In this document: in pieces, positions 8,848 through 18,303 of the stretch
How positions within the stretch are numbered: position 1 is the stretch's first letter
Layout of the letters: every line of letters begins with the position of its first letter
Source: Algoriphagus aquimarinus
Lineage (GTDB): Bacteria > Bacteroidota > Bacteroidia > Cytophagales > Cyclobacteriaceae
Reading direction: 5' to 3'
Assembly: GCF_007997215.1 (NCBI RefSeq)
Contig: NZ_VORW01000003.1
Location: 62,001 to 126,000, forward strand
DNA: 64,000 bases
Position numbers and translations under genes: made by a program
Notes under the pieces: model-generated
Told to the model about the DNA's origin: nothing
Seen by the model: only the letters and a program-made list of their open reading frames with translations
Database searches by the model: none

Positions 8848-9429
8848 TTAATGATTCAAAAGCAAAAACATAAAGAGATATAACCACAATGCAGCTAGAA
8901 AATGCCAAAATGTTGTGGCCATTTCAAGTGTATTCATTGACTTGGAATGCACTTTATATCTAAAGGTCGAAATTAATACAATAATCAGAAATATCACACC
9001 ACTGATCAAGTGAACAGCATGCAATCCTGTGAATACATAAAGAAATGATCCAGAGGGATTGCCTACGAAGAACACATTTTCATCGACTAAGGCTACCCAG
9101 CTGTACCATTGACCGACAAGAAAAGCGACTCCAAATAGAACTGATAGACTTAGGCCCACTCTAAGGCCAGCTAGATTATCCTTCTTTGCAGCTGAATATG
9201 CATACTGAAGACAAACACTACTCAGGATTACAATTCCCGAAGTATACCAGAAAATAGTAGGTAGATCATATTCTAGCCAGTTACCCTCTGATTGTCTTAC
9301 AATGTAAGCACTGGTAAGTGCCGCAAAGATCATCACGATAGTGACTAAGAAAAGCCATAATGCAAACTTCTTAGGATGCATTGCAATAGGCTGATCCACT
9401 AAATCGACGTATTTAAGTTCTTTCTCCAT
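8848..9429 (-). CDS. second cytochrome c oxidase subunit III-like protein
   Basis: A 193-residue membrane protein with five predicted helices, also of the subunit III family. It ends in TTFWHFLAALWLYLFMFLLLNH, the equivalent of the canonical WHFVDxVW terminus, and has a GLHAVHLISG segment near 135 like the HGxHV motif of subunit III. It begins at an ATG 2 bases after the ctaB stop. Paired short and long subunit III genes are common in Bacteroidota oxidase operons. Whether both enter one complex cannot be told from the sequence. Confidence 0.88.
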   Translation of the reverse strand: MEKELKYVDLVDQPIAMHPKKFALWLFLVTIVMIFAALTSAYIVRQSEGNWLEYDLPTIFWYTSGIVILSSVCLQYAYSAAKKDNLAGLRVGLSLSVLFGVAFLVGQWYSWVALVDENVFFVGNPSGSFLYVFTGLHAVHLISGVIFLIIVLISTFRYKVHSKSMNTLEMATTFWHFLAALWLYLFMFLLLNH

Positions 9430-9431
9430 CG

Positions 9432-10334
9432 TTACGGTAATTTATCCAATAAGTAAGCGATCTGTACAATAGGTAGGTACAAAAAGGATCCAAACATAAT
9501 TCTCAGCGCAGATTTGCGTGAGCAATCTTTCATCAAGGAGAACGTCTGAGCAAGAAATAAAACTCCACACACAGTTGCTACTATACCTGATGTCATTCCT
9601 GTGAGTCCAAAATAGCTTGGTAGCAATCCTAGAGGTAAAAGGAATAAGGTGTAAATCATTATTTGAATAGCAGTGTTTAGATCTTTACCACCACCACTTG
9701 GCAATAGTTTGAATCCAGCTGCTTTGTAATCTTCATCTCCGACCCATGCAATAGCCCAGAAATGAGGAAACTGCCAGATAAATTGTATTCCGAAAATAAT
9801 CAATGCTTCGTGGGTGATAGCACCCGTGGCCGCTGTCCAGCCCAAAAGCGGAGGTAATGCACCAGGAATAGCTCCGACAAAAACTGCTATTGGACCAACT
9901 CTCTTCAACGGTGTATATACAAATACATAAAGCACCATACTCAACACCCCCAACCAAGTGGTCAGTGGATTGGTGAAGTACCAAAGCAAGCCCACACCAA
10001 TAACAGCAACTATGGAGGTAACCCAAAGTGCTTCTTGAAGGGAAATAAGTTTTAAGGGAAGTGGGCGATTCTGGGTCCGCTTCATAAGCTTATCCAAATC
10101 ACGCTCCAAAATCTCATTTGCAGCACAAGATGCACCGCTGATTAAGAATCCGCCAAGTGCCAATCCTATAAAGCCAGACCAGCCAAAGCTCACGCCTCTA
10201 TCTCCAAGTATGTAGCCGAATACTGCTGAGAAGGTAACCAAAGCTGAAAGCCTCAATTTGATCAACTCAGCGTAAGCTTTGATCTTGCTTACTACTAAAC
10301 TACTAATATGGTCAGTTACTTCAACTGTCCTCAT
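9432..10334 (-). CDS. ctaB: protoheme IX farnesyltransferase (heme O synthase)
   Basis: This UbiA-family membrane prenyltransferase converts heme B to heme O by adding a farnesyl group. The first Asp-rich site is visible as NEILERDLDKLMKRT followed by QNRPLP (around residues 72-95), and a second acidic site as GDEDYKAAGF near 200. About eight hydrophobic helices span the roughly 300 residues, the usual size. I place the start at the ATG at 10334; the TTG two codons upstream would overlap the ctaA stop and is less likely. It sits directly after ctaA, so heme A synthesis is encoded inside the oxidase operon. Confidence 0.93.
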   Translation of the reverse strand: MRTVEVTDHISSLVVSKIKAYAELIKLRLSALVTFSAVFGYILGDRGVSFGWSGFIGLALGGFLISGASCAANEILERDLDKLMKRTQNRPLPLKLISLQEALWVTSIVAVIGVGLLWYFTNPLTTWLGVLSMVLYVFVYTPLKRVGPIAVFVGAIPGALPPLLGWTAATGAITHEALIIFGIQFIWQFPHFWAIAWVGDEDYKAAGFKLLPSGGGKDLNTAIQIMIYTLFLLPLGLLPSYFGLTGMTSGIVATVCGVLFLAQTFSLMKDCSRKSALRIMFGSFLYLPIVQIAYLLDKLP

Positions 10335-10336
10335 GA

Positions 10337-11413
10337 TCAATTTGTATTTAATCGAAACTGAATGTTTTCTCTGATTTCAAGTAGCAACATGACTTGCACA
10401 CCAATAATGAGAGAACCTAATAAGAGATGGATAGGCTGAAGAAATGCAGGAATACCAAAGTATGCCATTGCAATTCCTGTAGCTATTTCCAGTATAATCA
10501 GAATCATCAAGACCTGAGACCAAAGATCAACTTGAGATCTTCTAAGGATGTATTTAAATGCCCAAAAGAAGTACAAAACATGAATTCCAAGCAGAACTAA
10601 GGAAAAGGAACGGTGAATAAGGAACTCTAACCCAATTCGCCCTACCCATTCATCTCTAAGCATATCTCCAAGGGAAGAGGAGATGATATCAATCTGCTCC
10701 CTAACCTGTGTGCCCAAGACTATCTGAACAAGCATTAAGATAGTACCTACCAATAATATCAATTCAATTCTTCTTGGCACATCCATTTTCACCCCTTTAC
10801 TTTTGATCAGCCTACCAGATCTATGATAAACATAGATCAATAGAGACACAAGCAACAACGCCAGCATCATATGGAATGTGATCATCCAGTGTAGCAAATT
10901 TGTAGATACTACAATGGAGCCGATCCAACCAATGAAGAGGACTAGGATGAGATTGAAAACAGATAGAATAGGAATCCATTTATCCATCTTACGGAGTGAG
11001 AATGACTTCCAAACAGTAAGAATTATCAATAACCCAATTGCAACGCCAGCCAATCGATTCAGATATTCAATCCAGGTTTTCACTGCATTAAACTCTTCCT
11101 CAATAAGAATTGACTTGTCGTTTGCTATTTCATTAGCCTTTTCTGAGAATCCTAATTTTTCAAGTGTTGCCACGAACCGTTCGTTCTTGGCTAATCTTTT
11201 ATTGAGATATATCTCCTGATAATTTGCTGGCAGTTGATCCACACTTGTAGGAGGAATTACGCTTCCAAAGCATTTCGGCCAATCGGGACATCCCATTCCA
11301 GAACCGGAACTTCGTACTATCCCACCGATAAGAATCAGTGCATAAACAGCTATCACCGTGATTACACTCACACGGCGAAAGCTCTTTATAGATTTATTAG
11401 TGCTTTGCTTCAT
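10337..11413 (-). CDS. ctaA: heme A synthase (CtaA/COX15)
   Basis: A 358-residue membrane enzyme that oxidises heme O to heme A for the aa3 oxidase. The family signature SGSGMGCPDWPKCFG is at about residues 36-50, with EYLNRLAG near 118, the heme-ligand His pair in HWMITFHMM near 175-181, and the second-half ligands in IHRSFSLVLLGIHVLYF near 265-281. Between the first Cys pair and the EYLNR motif there is a loop of about 60 polar residues, longer than in Bacillus CtaA. The gene overlaps the end of ctaD by 17 bases and is followed at once by ctaB. Confidence 0.93.
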   Translation of the reverse strand: MKQSTNKSIKSFRRVSVITVIAVYALILIGGIVRSSGSGMGCPDWPKCFGSVIPPTSVDQLPANYQEIYLNKRLAKNERFVATLEKLGFSEKANEIANDKSILIEEEFNAVKTWIEYLNRLAGVAIGLLIILTVWKSFSLRKMDKWIPILSVFNLILVLFIGWIGSIVVSTNLLHWMITFHMMLALLLVSLLIYVYHRSGRLIKSKGVKMDVPRRIELILLVGTILMLVQIVLGTQVREQIDIISSSLGDMLRDEWVGRIGLEFLIHRSFSLVLLGIHVLYFFWAFKYILRRSQVDLWSQVLMILIILEIATGIAMAYFGIPAFLQPIHLLLGSLIIGVQVMLLLEIRENIQFRLNTN

Positions 11414-13280
11414 TAGAAACCAAAACTTCCTCTTCTTCTTTCATTATTTCCAACTCAACTTTCACCAATTCCTGCTCATGCGGAAGGTTAGATTCTGGAG
11501 TAGCAGAAAGAGGAACAGTCTGAGGAATGAAATCCTCCTCAGCGCCAGGCTTAGAATAATCGTATGGCCATCTGTAAACTGAAGGTATTTCACCTGGCCA
11601 GTTACCGTGACCTGGATGAAGTGGAGTAGTCCACTCAAGTGTATTTGACTGCCAAGGGTTCAATGTTGCCTTTCTACCTTTATACATAGAGTAGAAGAAG
11701 TTGAACAAGAAGATAAACTGAGCAGCGAAAGTAACGATAGCAGCAACTGACACAAACATGTTCAAATCAGTATACATGTTAGCAAACTCAAAGTTTGTCC
11801 AGCTATAATACCTTCTAGGGAATCCCGCAATACCGATGTAGTGCATTGGGAAGAATACCATGTAAACACCTACGAAAGTGATCCAGAAGTGAATGTATCC
11901 CAATTTGGCATCCATCATTCTTCCAAACATCTTAGGGAACCAATGGTATACACCTGCAATCATTCCAAAGAAGGAAGCAGATCCCATCACCAAGTGGAAG
12001 TGAGCTACCACAAAGTATGTATCGTGCAATTGAATATCAATAGCTGAGCTACCTAAGAAAATACCAGTCAATCCACCAGAAATAAAGAAGGACACTAAAC
12101 CTATCGAGAACAGCATAGCTGGTGTGAAGATCAAGTTACCTCTCCAAAGTGTAGTCAAGTAGTTAAATACTTTTACCGCAGATGGTACTGCGATGATCAA
12201 AGTCAAGAACATGAAGATCGATCCAAGGAAAGGATTCATACCTGACACAAACATGTGGTGAGCCCAAACTACGAAGGAAAGAACAGTGATACCAAGCAAG
12301 GAAATGATCATCGCCTTATATCCAAAGATTGGCTTTCTAGAGTTTGTGGCAATTACTTCAGAAGTAATACCCAAAGCAGGTAGCAATACGATGTATACTT
12401 CAGGGTGACCTAAGAACCAGAATAAATGCTGATACAATACGGGGCTACCTCCTGTGTTTGGAAGAGCTTCTCCACCGATATAGATATCAGAAAGGTAGAA
12501 TGAAGTACCAAAGCTTCTGTCAAATACTAATAACAATGCAGCTGCAAACAAAACTGGGAATGACAAAAGACCGATAACCGCAGTCAGGAAGAATGCCCAG
12601 ATAGTCAAAGGAAGCTTTGAGAAAGACATCCCTTTTGTTCTCAAGTTAATAACAGTAGTAATGTAGTTGATACCACCCATTAGAGATGAAGCGATAAATA
12701 AAGTCATCGCTACCAACCAAAGAGTCATACCCAATCCTGATCCCGGTATAGCTTGCTCCAATGCAGATAGAGGTGGATATACCACCCAACCACCTGAAGC
12801 AGGTCCTGTCTTTAGGAATAAGGAGATAAACATGATCACACCGGAAAGGAAAAACAACCAGTAAGAAAGCATATTCATAAATCCAGAAGCCATATCTCTA
12901 GCTCCGATTTGTAAAGGAATCAGGAAGTTGGAGAATGTACCACTCAAACCTGCCGTCAATACAAAGAATACCATGATGGTACCATGCATGGTGACCAAGG
13001 CCAAGTAAAACGTAGGATCCAAATGACCTGTTTCATCTATCCAACCACCTAAAAGGGGGCGAAGGAATGACATGTCCATTTCAGGGAATCCTAATTGAAG
13101 TCTGAAAAGAACAGAAAGGAAACCACCTAAAAGGGCCCAAAACATACCTGTTACCAAGTACTGCTTTGCGATCATTTTGTGATCCTGAGAGAAAATATAT
13201 TTTGTTACAAAATTATCATGATGCTCATGATCACCGTGATCGTGTGCTGCGTCATGATTTGCGACAGATGCTGTAGACAT
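11397..13280 (-). CDS. ctaD: cytochrome c oxidase subunit I (aa3 type)
   Basis: The catalytic subunit of the heme-copper oxidase, 627 residues. Low-spin heme ligands are His99 (TMHGTIMVFF) and the last His of HDTYFVVAHFHLVMG (near 427); the same motif supplies the high-spin heme ligand near 425. CuB is bound by GHPEVYIVLLPALG (near 290, with the cross-linked Tyr) and the HH pair of WAHHMFVSGM (near 341). The GHPEVY form marks an A-type oxidase. Twelve or more helices are expected. The N-terminus is unusually His-rich (seven His among residues 9-21). The gene is 18 bases downstream of ctaC and overlaps ctaA, within the respiratory operon. Confidence 0.96.
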   Translation of the reverse strand: MSTASVANHDAAHDHGDHEHHDNFVTKYIFSQDHKMIAKQYLVTGMFWALLGGFLSVLFRLQLGFPEMDMSFLRPLLGGWIDETGHLDPTFYLALVTMHGTIMVFFVLTAGLSGTFSNFLIPLQIGARDMASGFMNMLSYWLFFLSGVIMFISLFLKTGPASGGWVVYPPLSALEQAIPGSGLGMTLWLVAMTLFIASSLMGGINYITTVINLRTKGMSFSKLPLTIWAFFLTAVIGLLSFPVLFAAALLLVFDRSFGTSFYLSDIYIGGEALPNTGGSPVLYQHLFWFLGHPEVYIVLLPALGITSEVIATNSRKPIFGYKAMIISLLGITVLSFVVWAHHMFVSGMNPFLGSIFMFLTLIIAVPSAVKVFNYLTTLWRGNLIFTPAMLFSIGLVSFFISGGLTGIFLGSSAIDIQLHDTYFVVAHFHLVMGSASFFGMIAGVYHWFPKMFGRMMDAKLGYIHFWITFVGVYMVFFPMHYIGIAGFPRRYYSWTNFEFANMYTDLNMFVSVAAIVTFAAQFIFLFNFFYSMYKGRKATLNPWQSNTLEWTTPLHPGHGNWPGEIPSVYRWPYDYSKPGAEEDFIPQTVPLSATPESNLPHEQELVKVELEIMKEEEEVLVSNEAKH

Positions 13281-13298
13281 AATCTATAATTTTGTTTG

Positions 13299-14330
13299 TT
13301 ACTTTTCGCTTAATTGAATTTCTGCAACCTCTTTCGTATCAGAAGGAAGTCCTGCCGCTAAGGAAGGATTCATTTGGATGAAAGACTTTTGCTCTGCATA
13401 CCACTTCTGATAGGCTTCCGGCTCTACTACTTCGATGATTTTTTTCATAGAGAAGTGACCACGCCCACAGATTTCTGTACAAGCGATCTCATATTGAAAT
13501 TCAGGATTGCCTGTTTCTTCTCTCATTTCAGCAGTAGTCTTAGTAGGCACAAACCAGAAACGGGTCGGCATACCAGGAACAGCGTCCATTTTCAATCTCA
13601 TATGAGGTGCAAAAACTGAATGAAGTACGTCTCTAGCTCTGATTTTGAAAAGAACCGGCTCACCTTTTGGAATTACTACCACAGGAGAAGGAAAGTCATC
13701 AATTGCATTCTTATCTGTGAAATCAATACCATGAGAATTGGTAGCAGTGATCAAACGATAATCATAATCGCCTAAAACATTGTCTTTACCAGGATACCTA
13801 ACTTCCCAAGCAAATTGATAACCCATGATTTCTACAACATGTGCATTCTCAGGAGCTGGTGCAGTGATGTCTGACCAAGCCATCCATCCAGAAATTACCA
13901 AACCTGCAAGCACGATACCTGGCACAATTGTCCAGATAACCTCTAGCTTATTGTTGTCAGGGTAGAAAGAAGCTTTACGCTTCTCACTGTACTGATATTT
14001 ATATGGGAAAATGAAAAGCAAAACGTGAGTAATCAAAAACACTACTCCAGTAATCGCCATAGTAACCCAAAATAAGCGATCAGTAACTACACCGTGCTCA
14101 GATGCAATTGGTAATTGATAGTTGTGAAATTCTTTGATAGAATACCAGAACATCAAAATCCCCGTACCAACCAAGAAAACTATAAACAAAATTGCATTTA
14201 CCTTATTACTCCCTGAAGCGACCTTTTTATCAGATCCTTTTACCACAGAGACTAACGTTTGGATTCGATATACCATCCATATTATGGAAAATATCAAAAG
14301 AACCCCTACTCCAATCAGAAATCCGTACAT
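13299..14330 (-). CDS. ctaC: cytochrome c oxidase subunit II (CuA)
   Basis: A 343-residue subunit II with hydrophobic segments at about 3-20, 46-64, 87-110 and 132-152, more than the usual two, followed by the periplasmic cupredoxin domain. The CuA site is complete: His237 in DVLHSVF, then Cys284, Glu286, Cys288, His292 and Met295 in CTEICGRGHFSM. The aromatic patch EIMGYQFAWEVRYPG (near 167-181) is the electron-entry region. There is no fused cytochrome c domain, so electrons probably arrive from the heme domains of alternative complex III encoded next door. The 24-base gap to actF supports one transcript. Confidence 0.95.
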   Translation of the reverse strand: MYGFLIGVGVLLIFSIIWMVYRIQTLVSVVKGSDKKVASGSNKVNAILFIVFLVGTGILMFWYSIKEFHNYQLPIASEHGVVTDRLFWVTMAITGVVFLITHVLLFIFPYKYQYSEKRKASFYPDNNKLEVIWTIVPGIVLAGLVISGWMAWSDITAPAPENAHVVEIMGYQFAWEVRYPGKDNVLGDYDYRLITATNSHGIDFTDKNAIDDFPSPVVVIPKGEPVLFKIRARDVLHSVFAPHMRLKMDAVPGMPTRFWFVPTKTTAEMREETGNPEFQYEIACTEICGRGHFSMKKIIEVVEPEAYQKWYAEQKSFIQMNPSLAAGLPSDTKEVAEIQLSEK

Positions 14331-14354
14331 ACCTTAGTTATTTCGGCTGTTTAT

Positions 14355-15647
14355 TTAAATGTGATGATGATAGCTTTCTTCAAGCATTGGATGGTTTTTA
14401 GGAACTAGGTTCCCTTTTGCCAATCCAGAAAGGACTACAAAGGTAAAGGCCGCACCATATATTAGGAACATTCCTACTTCCATAAACCCAACTCCACCGT
14501 TGTGACCCAAAGTACCAGGCTGCACCATAAGGAAGAAATCAACCCAGTGACCTGCAATAATCAAAGCGCAAACTAGCTTCAAGAATACTCCATGTCTTTT
14601 AGAATCTCTTGTCATTAATAACAAGAAAGGAAGCACAAAGTTTAGAGCTAAATTCACAAAGATATATGGCCCATATATATCGCTAGACAATCTTTCGACG
14701 AAGTACACAGTTTCCTCGGGAATATTAGCATAATAAATCAACAAGAACTGAGAGAACCATAGGTAGGCCCAGAAGATTGTGAATCCAAATATGAACTTAC
14801 CCAAATCATGAACATGATTTTCGTTTACCATCTCCAGAAGGCCTTTGCTCTTCAAGAAGATTGTGATCAAAGTGATTGTAGACAAACCTGCTACGAACCA
14901 AGAAGAGAATACATACCATCCAAACAAGGTAGAGAACCAGTGTGTGTCAATTGACATCACCCAATCCCATGCCGCAATAGATGAAGACACTGCGAAAAAG
15001 ATCAAGAAAAAGGCTGACCAACTTCTGATTTTGTACCAGGATGAAGTACCACCGATAATGTCTTCATTATAGGTGAATTGTTGAAATTTCTTGAAAAAGA
15101 AAACCCAGAAACCAAAGAACAAGACCATTCTGAAAATATAGAATATAGGGAAAGTTCCTTTTGCCATAGGCCAATAGAAGAAAGATCCTTTTCCATCTAT
15201 AATGCTATCATATTCCGGAGAAGCCTTATCAAAAAGATAAGCATGCGTCCAGTGAAACAAATCATGATTTGCTACAAAGAAAGTAACGATCATCAATACA
15301 CCTGCGATTGGCAACCAGTTACCAAGAGAAAGCATTACTCTAAGAATAGCCGTGGACCATCCTGCCTGAGATGCATACTGAATAGCGAAGAAGAATACGC
15401 CGATGATAGCAATACCTGTAAAGTACACGTTATTGATCCAAATATTAGCATATAGACGCTCATACCAATGAAACGCATGACCTTCAGCTTCTGTCGCTTC
15501 GTGGTGTCCGCCTCCAAACATCGCCAGTACGATACCGAGAAGTAGTATTGCTGCGCCGATCCCCAAAACTGTAAATACAAGTTTTTTGGTCGATGCGGTG
15601 AAATCAAATTTTTGATCCAGATTATAGTGTTGTACGTCGTGAGCCAT
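14355..15647 (-). CDS. actF: alternative complex III subunit ActF (quinol-oxidising membrane subunit)
   Basis: A 430-residue polytopic membrane protein with about ten helices, encoded between actE and the oxidase subunit II gene. It corresponds to ActF, the second NrfD-like integral subunit of alternative complex III, which transfers electrons from menaquinol to cytochrome c or directly to an oxidase. A His-rich C-terminus (ESYHHHI) and the HEATEAEGHAFHWYERLY loop near 50-68 are visible. Identification rests on position in the act cluster, length and topology rather than on a catalytic motif. It starts 3 bases after the actE stop. Confidence 0.9.
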   Translation of the reverse strand: MAHDVQHYNLDQKFDFTASTKKLVFTVLGIGAAILLLGIVLAMFGGGHHEATEAEGHAFHWYERLYANIWINNVYFTGIAIIGVFFFAIQYASQAGWSTAILRVMLSLGNWLPIAGVLMIVTFFVANHDLFHWTHAYLFDKASPEYDSIIDGKGSFFYWPMAKGTFPIFYIFRMVLFFGFWVFFFKKFQQFTYNEDIIGGTSSWYKIRSWSAFFLIFFAVSSSIAAWDWVMSIDTHWFSTLFGWYVFSSWFVAGLSTITLITIFLKSKGLLEMVNENHVHDLGKFIFGFTIFWAYLWFSQFLLIYYANIPEETVYFVERLSSDIYGPYIFVNLALNFVLPFLLLMTRDSKRHGVFLKLVCALIIAGHWVDFFLMVQPGTLGHNGGVGFMEVGMFLIYGAAFTFVVLSGLAKGNLVPKNHPMLEESYHHHI

Positions 15648-15649
15648 AA

Positions 15650-16375
15650 TTAATTAGCTGGAGTTTCTACTGGTGTAACATCTTGGTCAGCTGCAACCTC
15701 TTCTTCCACAACATCTGCAGTTGCTGATGCATTGTCGGCATTCTGACCGCCTTGGAGTTCTTGCTTCACGTAGTGAACAATTTTCCATCTGTTTTCTGGA
15801 GTGATCTGAGAACCGTGAGCCCCCATTCTTCCTTTTCCTTTGGTGATCACATGAAAGATATGACCTTCTGAAAGTGCAGTGTAAGCGCCACCTGTAAGGT
15901 TAGCCACACCACCGATTATATTACCCACTGCACCATCTCCTTGACCACCTGCACCATGACATGGCGTACAGTACAATTTATACAACCTCTTTCCTTCAGT
16001 CAAAACAGCATCATCTAATTCGATAGGATTTTTCACAGTTGAACTTGCCTCTTCTATCTCAAAAGCTTTATATCGGTATGGCAAGTAGCCCTGCTTATTT
16101 CTAGGAACAGTATTAGCAACTGGTTCACGCATATTCATGTTGTGAGGGTTGTTAATATTACTATTGAAATATTCTCCTTTTCCATCTTCACGAGTTGAAA
16201 TAAGATTTCCCTTCGTCTCAGAATCCATGACCTGGGTCAAAGGCTCATATGCAACAGAGTGATACATTTGAGGTGCAAATTCTAAACCTTGATTCTCCCC
16301 TCCGGCTCTACAGCTAGCAAGGGTGATCCCAGCCACTGCAATCCCTAAAATACTTAGTGTCTTAGCAATCTTCAT
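15650..16375 (-). CDS. actE: alternative complex III monoheme cytochrome c lipoprotein ActE
   Basis: A lipoprotein with one c-type heme, probably passing electrons out of alternative complex III. With the ATG at 16375 the leader ends in the lipobox LASC (Cys22); a TTG seven codons upstream is also in frame but would overlap actD. The heme motif is CTPCH (near 135-139), preceded by GKRLYKLY and followed by GAGGQGDGAVG, with a likely Met ligand in GRMGAHG near 185. The C-terminal 30 residues are acidic and Ala/Val-rich, a probable flexible tail. It belongs to the act operon between actD and actF. Confidence 0.93.
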   Translation of the reverse strand: MKIAKTLSILGIAVAGITLASCRAGGENQGLEFAPQMYHSVAYEPLTQVMDSETKGNLISTREDGKGEYFNSNINNPHNMNMREPVANTVPRNKQGYLPYRYKAFEIEEASSTVKNPIELDDAVLTEGKRLYKLYCTPCHGAGGQGDGAVGNIIGGVANLTGGAYTALSEGHIFHVITKGKGRMGAHGSQITPENRWKIVHYVKQELQGGQNADNASATADVVEEEVAADQDVTPVETPAN

Positions 16376-16388
16376 TTTTCCAGATTTA

Positions 16389-16919
16389 CTATTCAAAACT
16401 TTTTTTATTAACCTCTGATGCTCCAGAAGATTTCAATATCTCTTCGATTTTCGCCAACTCCATAGCTGAGTTATTAGCTATGTCGATTGCCATCACGTGC
16501 TTATCATCTGTGATTCTCAAATCAAAGATTCTAGGCTGAGCCCAAGGCTTCAGGTTAGTACTTACCATAAATACACCTACCATACCGAACGACGCTAATA
16601 ATACAGTAATCTCAAAAGTGACCGGAATAAAAGACGGCAATGGGGCATTATCCTTACCACCAATGATCATAGGCCAATCAAAACCCATCATGTAAAACTG
16701 CATGGTCAAAGCTAATGTGATTCCCAGCAATCCAAATAAGAATGCCGCGATAGGCAATTTACTTCTCTTATAGCCGAGGTAATCATCGATTCCATGGACT
16801 GGGTAAGGTGAATACACCTCATGGATCTTAATACCTGAAGATCTTACCTGCGTGATTGCTTGAAGCAACACATCCTCATCTTCATAAACTCCAGTAACAA
16901 AATGTATATCTCTTTCCAT
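16389..16919 (-). CDS. actD: alternative complex III subunit ActD (DUF3341)
   Basis: A 176-residue inner-membrane subunit of the DUF3341/ActD family. The cytoplasmic N-terminal domain (GVYEDEDVLLQAI, near 10-22, then HEVYSPYPVHGID) is followed by two helices at about 58-78 and 103-122 and a short soluble C-terminus. Order, length and sequence match ActD of other Bacteroidota clusters. It begins 2 bases after the actC stop and its end lies 13 bases from the chosen actE start, so the cluster is tightly packed. Its exact function in the complex is structural as far as known. Confidence 0.93.
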   Translation of the reverse strand: MERDIHFVTGVYEDEDVLLQAITQVRSSGIKIHEVYSPYPVHGIDDYLGYKRSKLPIAAFLFGLLGITLALTMQFYMMGFDWPMIIGGKDNAPLPSFIPVTFEITVLLASFGMVGVFMVSTNLKPWAQPRIFDLRITDDKHVMAIDIANNSAMELAKIEEILKSSGASEVNKKSFE

Positions 16920-16921
16920 GA

Positions 16922-18286
16922 TTATTTATTCACTTTATCAGATGAAGACTTCAATACAGCTTTCACTTCTGCCATGTTAATTACCGGGAAGAATTTGGCA
17001 AACAGGAAGAATAGGGTAAAAAACAAGCCAAAGCTGAACACATAGATCCCCACATCTGTAATAGATGGGTAGAACATCGCCCAAGAAGATGGAAGGTAAT
17101 CTCTGTGTAGAGAAGTTACGATAATAACAAATCTCTCAAACCACATCCCGATGTTAACAACAATTGACAAGGCAAAAGTAGCCACTACGGAAGTACGTAT
17201 TTTCTTAATCCAGAAAAGCTGTGGAGAAATTACGTTACAAGTCATCATAGACCAGTAAGCCCACCAGTAAGGGCCGGTCGCACGGTTAATGAAAGCATAT
17301 TGCTCTGCTTCTACGCCTGAATACCAAGCAATGAAAAACTCAGTGATGTAAGCAATACCTACGATAGAACCTGTAATGATAATTACAATATTCATCAATT
17401 CGATGTGTCCCATTGTAATGTAATCTTCCAACTTGTAAACTTTACGGGTAACGATCATCAGGGTCAATACCATCGCAAAACCAGAGAAAATTGCACCCGC
17501 CACAAAGTATGGAGGGAAGATCGTGGTATGCCATCCCGGAATTACTGAAGTGGCAAAGTCAAAGGATACAATCGTGTGTACAGAAAGTACAAGAGGTGTA
17601 GCCAAGCCAGCAAGGATCAACGAAACTGATTCGTATCTGCTCCAAGATTTGGCAGCGCCAACCCAACCGAATGAAAGAGCTCCGTAAATAATCTTTCTTA
17701 GACCAGTAGCTCTATCTCTAATAGTAGCGAAATCAGGAATCAAACCTATGTACCAGAAAACCAAGGATACAGAGAAGTAAGTGGAGATCGCAAACACATC
17801 CCAAAGAAGCGGGGAGTTGAAGTTGACCCAAAGTGAGCCGAAGGTATTTGGAAGCGGAAACATCCAATACATAGCTAACCATGGTCGTCCGGTATGAAGA
17901 ACCGGAAATATCGCTGCGCAAATAACCGCAAAGATGGTCATCGCTTCCGCAGCGCGGTTAATGGATGTTCTCCATTTCTGTCTGAAAAGCAAGAGAACGG
18001 CTGAGATCAACGTACCGGCGTGGCCGATACCTACCCACCACACGAAATTGGTGATATCCCAAGCCCAGCCTACGGTTTTGTTAAGACCCCACATACCAAT
18101 GCCTTCCCAGACGGAGGCAATAACAGCTATAGATCCTAGCGCCAAAACACCGACAGAAGTAAGGAAAGCTAGAAACCACCTGATATTCGGCTTTGATTCT
18201 ACATGGCGCGAAATATCGTGTGTCACGTCATGGTAGGTTTTACCCCCGGTAACTAACGGATCGCGTACGGATGAAGTAACCTGCAT
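16922..18286 (-). CDS. actC: alternative complex III NrfD-like quinone-site subunit ActC
   Basis: A 454-residue NrfD/PsrC-like membrane protein with about ten helices. NrfD-type subunits bind menaquinol and pass electrons to the periplasmic iron-sulfur subunit, here ActB, whose gene is 17 bases upstream. Recognisable stretches include [21 protein letters not shown] near 84-105 and [16 protein letters not shown] near 132-147, which are conserved in ActC proteins. Length and topology are typical. The paired membrane subunit ActF is encoded three genes later. Confidence 0.94.
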   Translation of the reverse strand: MQVTSSVRDPLVTGGKTYHDVTHDISRHVESKPNIRWFLAFLTSVGVLALGSIAVIASVWEGIGMWGLNKTVGWAWDITNFVWWVGIGHAGTLISAVLLLFRQKWRTSINRAAEAMTIFAVICAAIFPVLHTGRPWLAMYWMFPLPNTFGSLWVNFNSPLLWDVFAISTYFSVSLVFWYIGLIPDFATIRDRATGLRKIIYGALSFGWVGAAKSWSRYESVSLILAGLATPLVLSVHTIVSFDFATSVIPGWHTTIFPPYFVAGAIFSGFAMVLTLMIVTRKVYKLEDYITMGHIELMNIVIIITGSIVGIAYITEFFIAWYSGVEAEQYAFINRATGPYWWAYWSMMTCNVISPQLFWIKKIRTSVVATFALSIVVNIGMWFERFVIIVTSLHRDYLPSSWAMFYPSITDVGIYVFSFGLFFTLFFLFAKFFPVINMAEVKAVLKSSSDKVNK

Positions 18287-18303
18287 AGTTTAATAAATTT
18301 TGA

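Noticed and set aside
9733..10026. 97-codon minus frame
   Set aside because: It lies in another frame of ctaB; its translation is Ser/Cys/Trp-rich with no domain.
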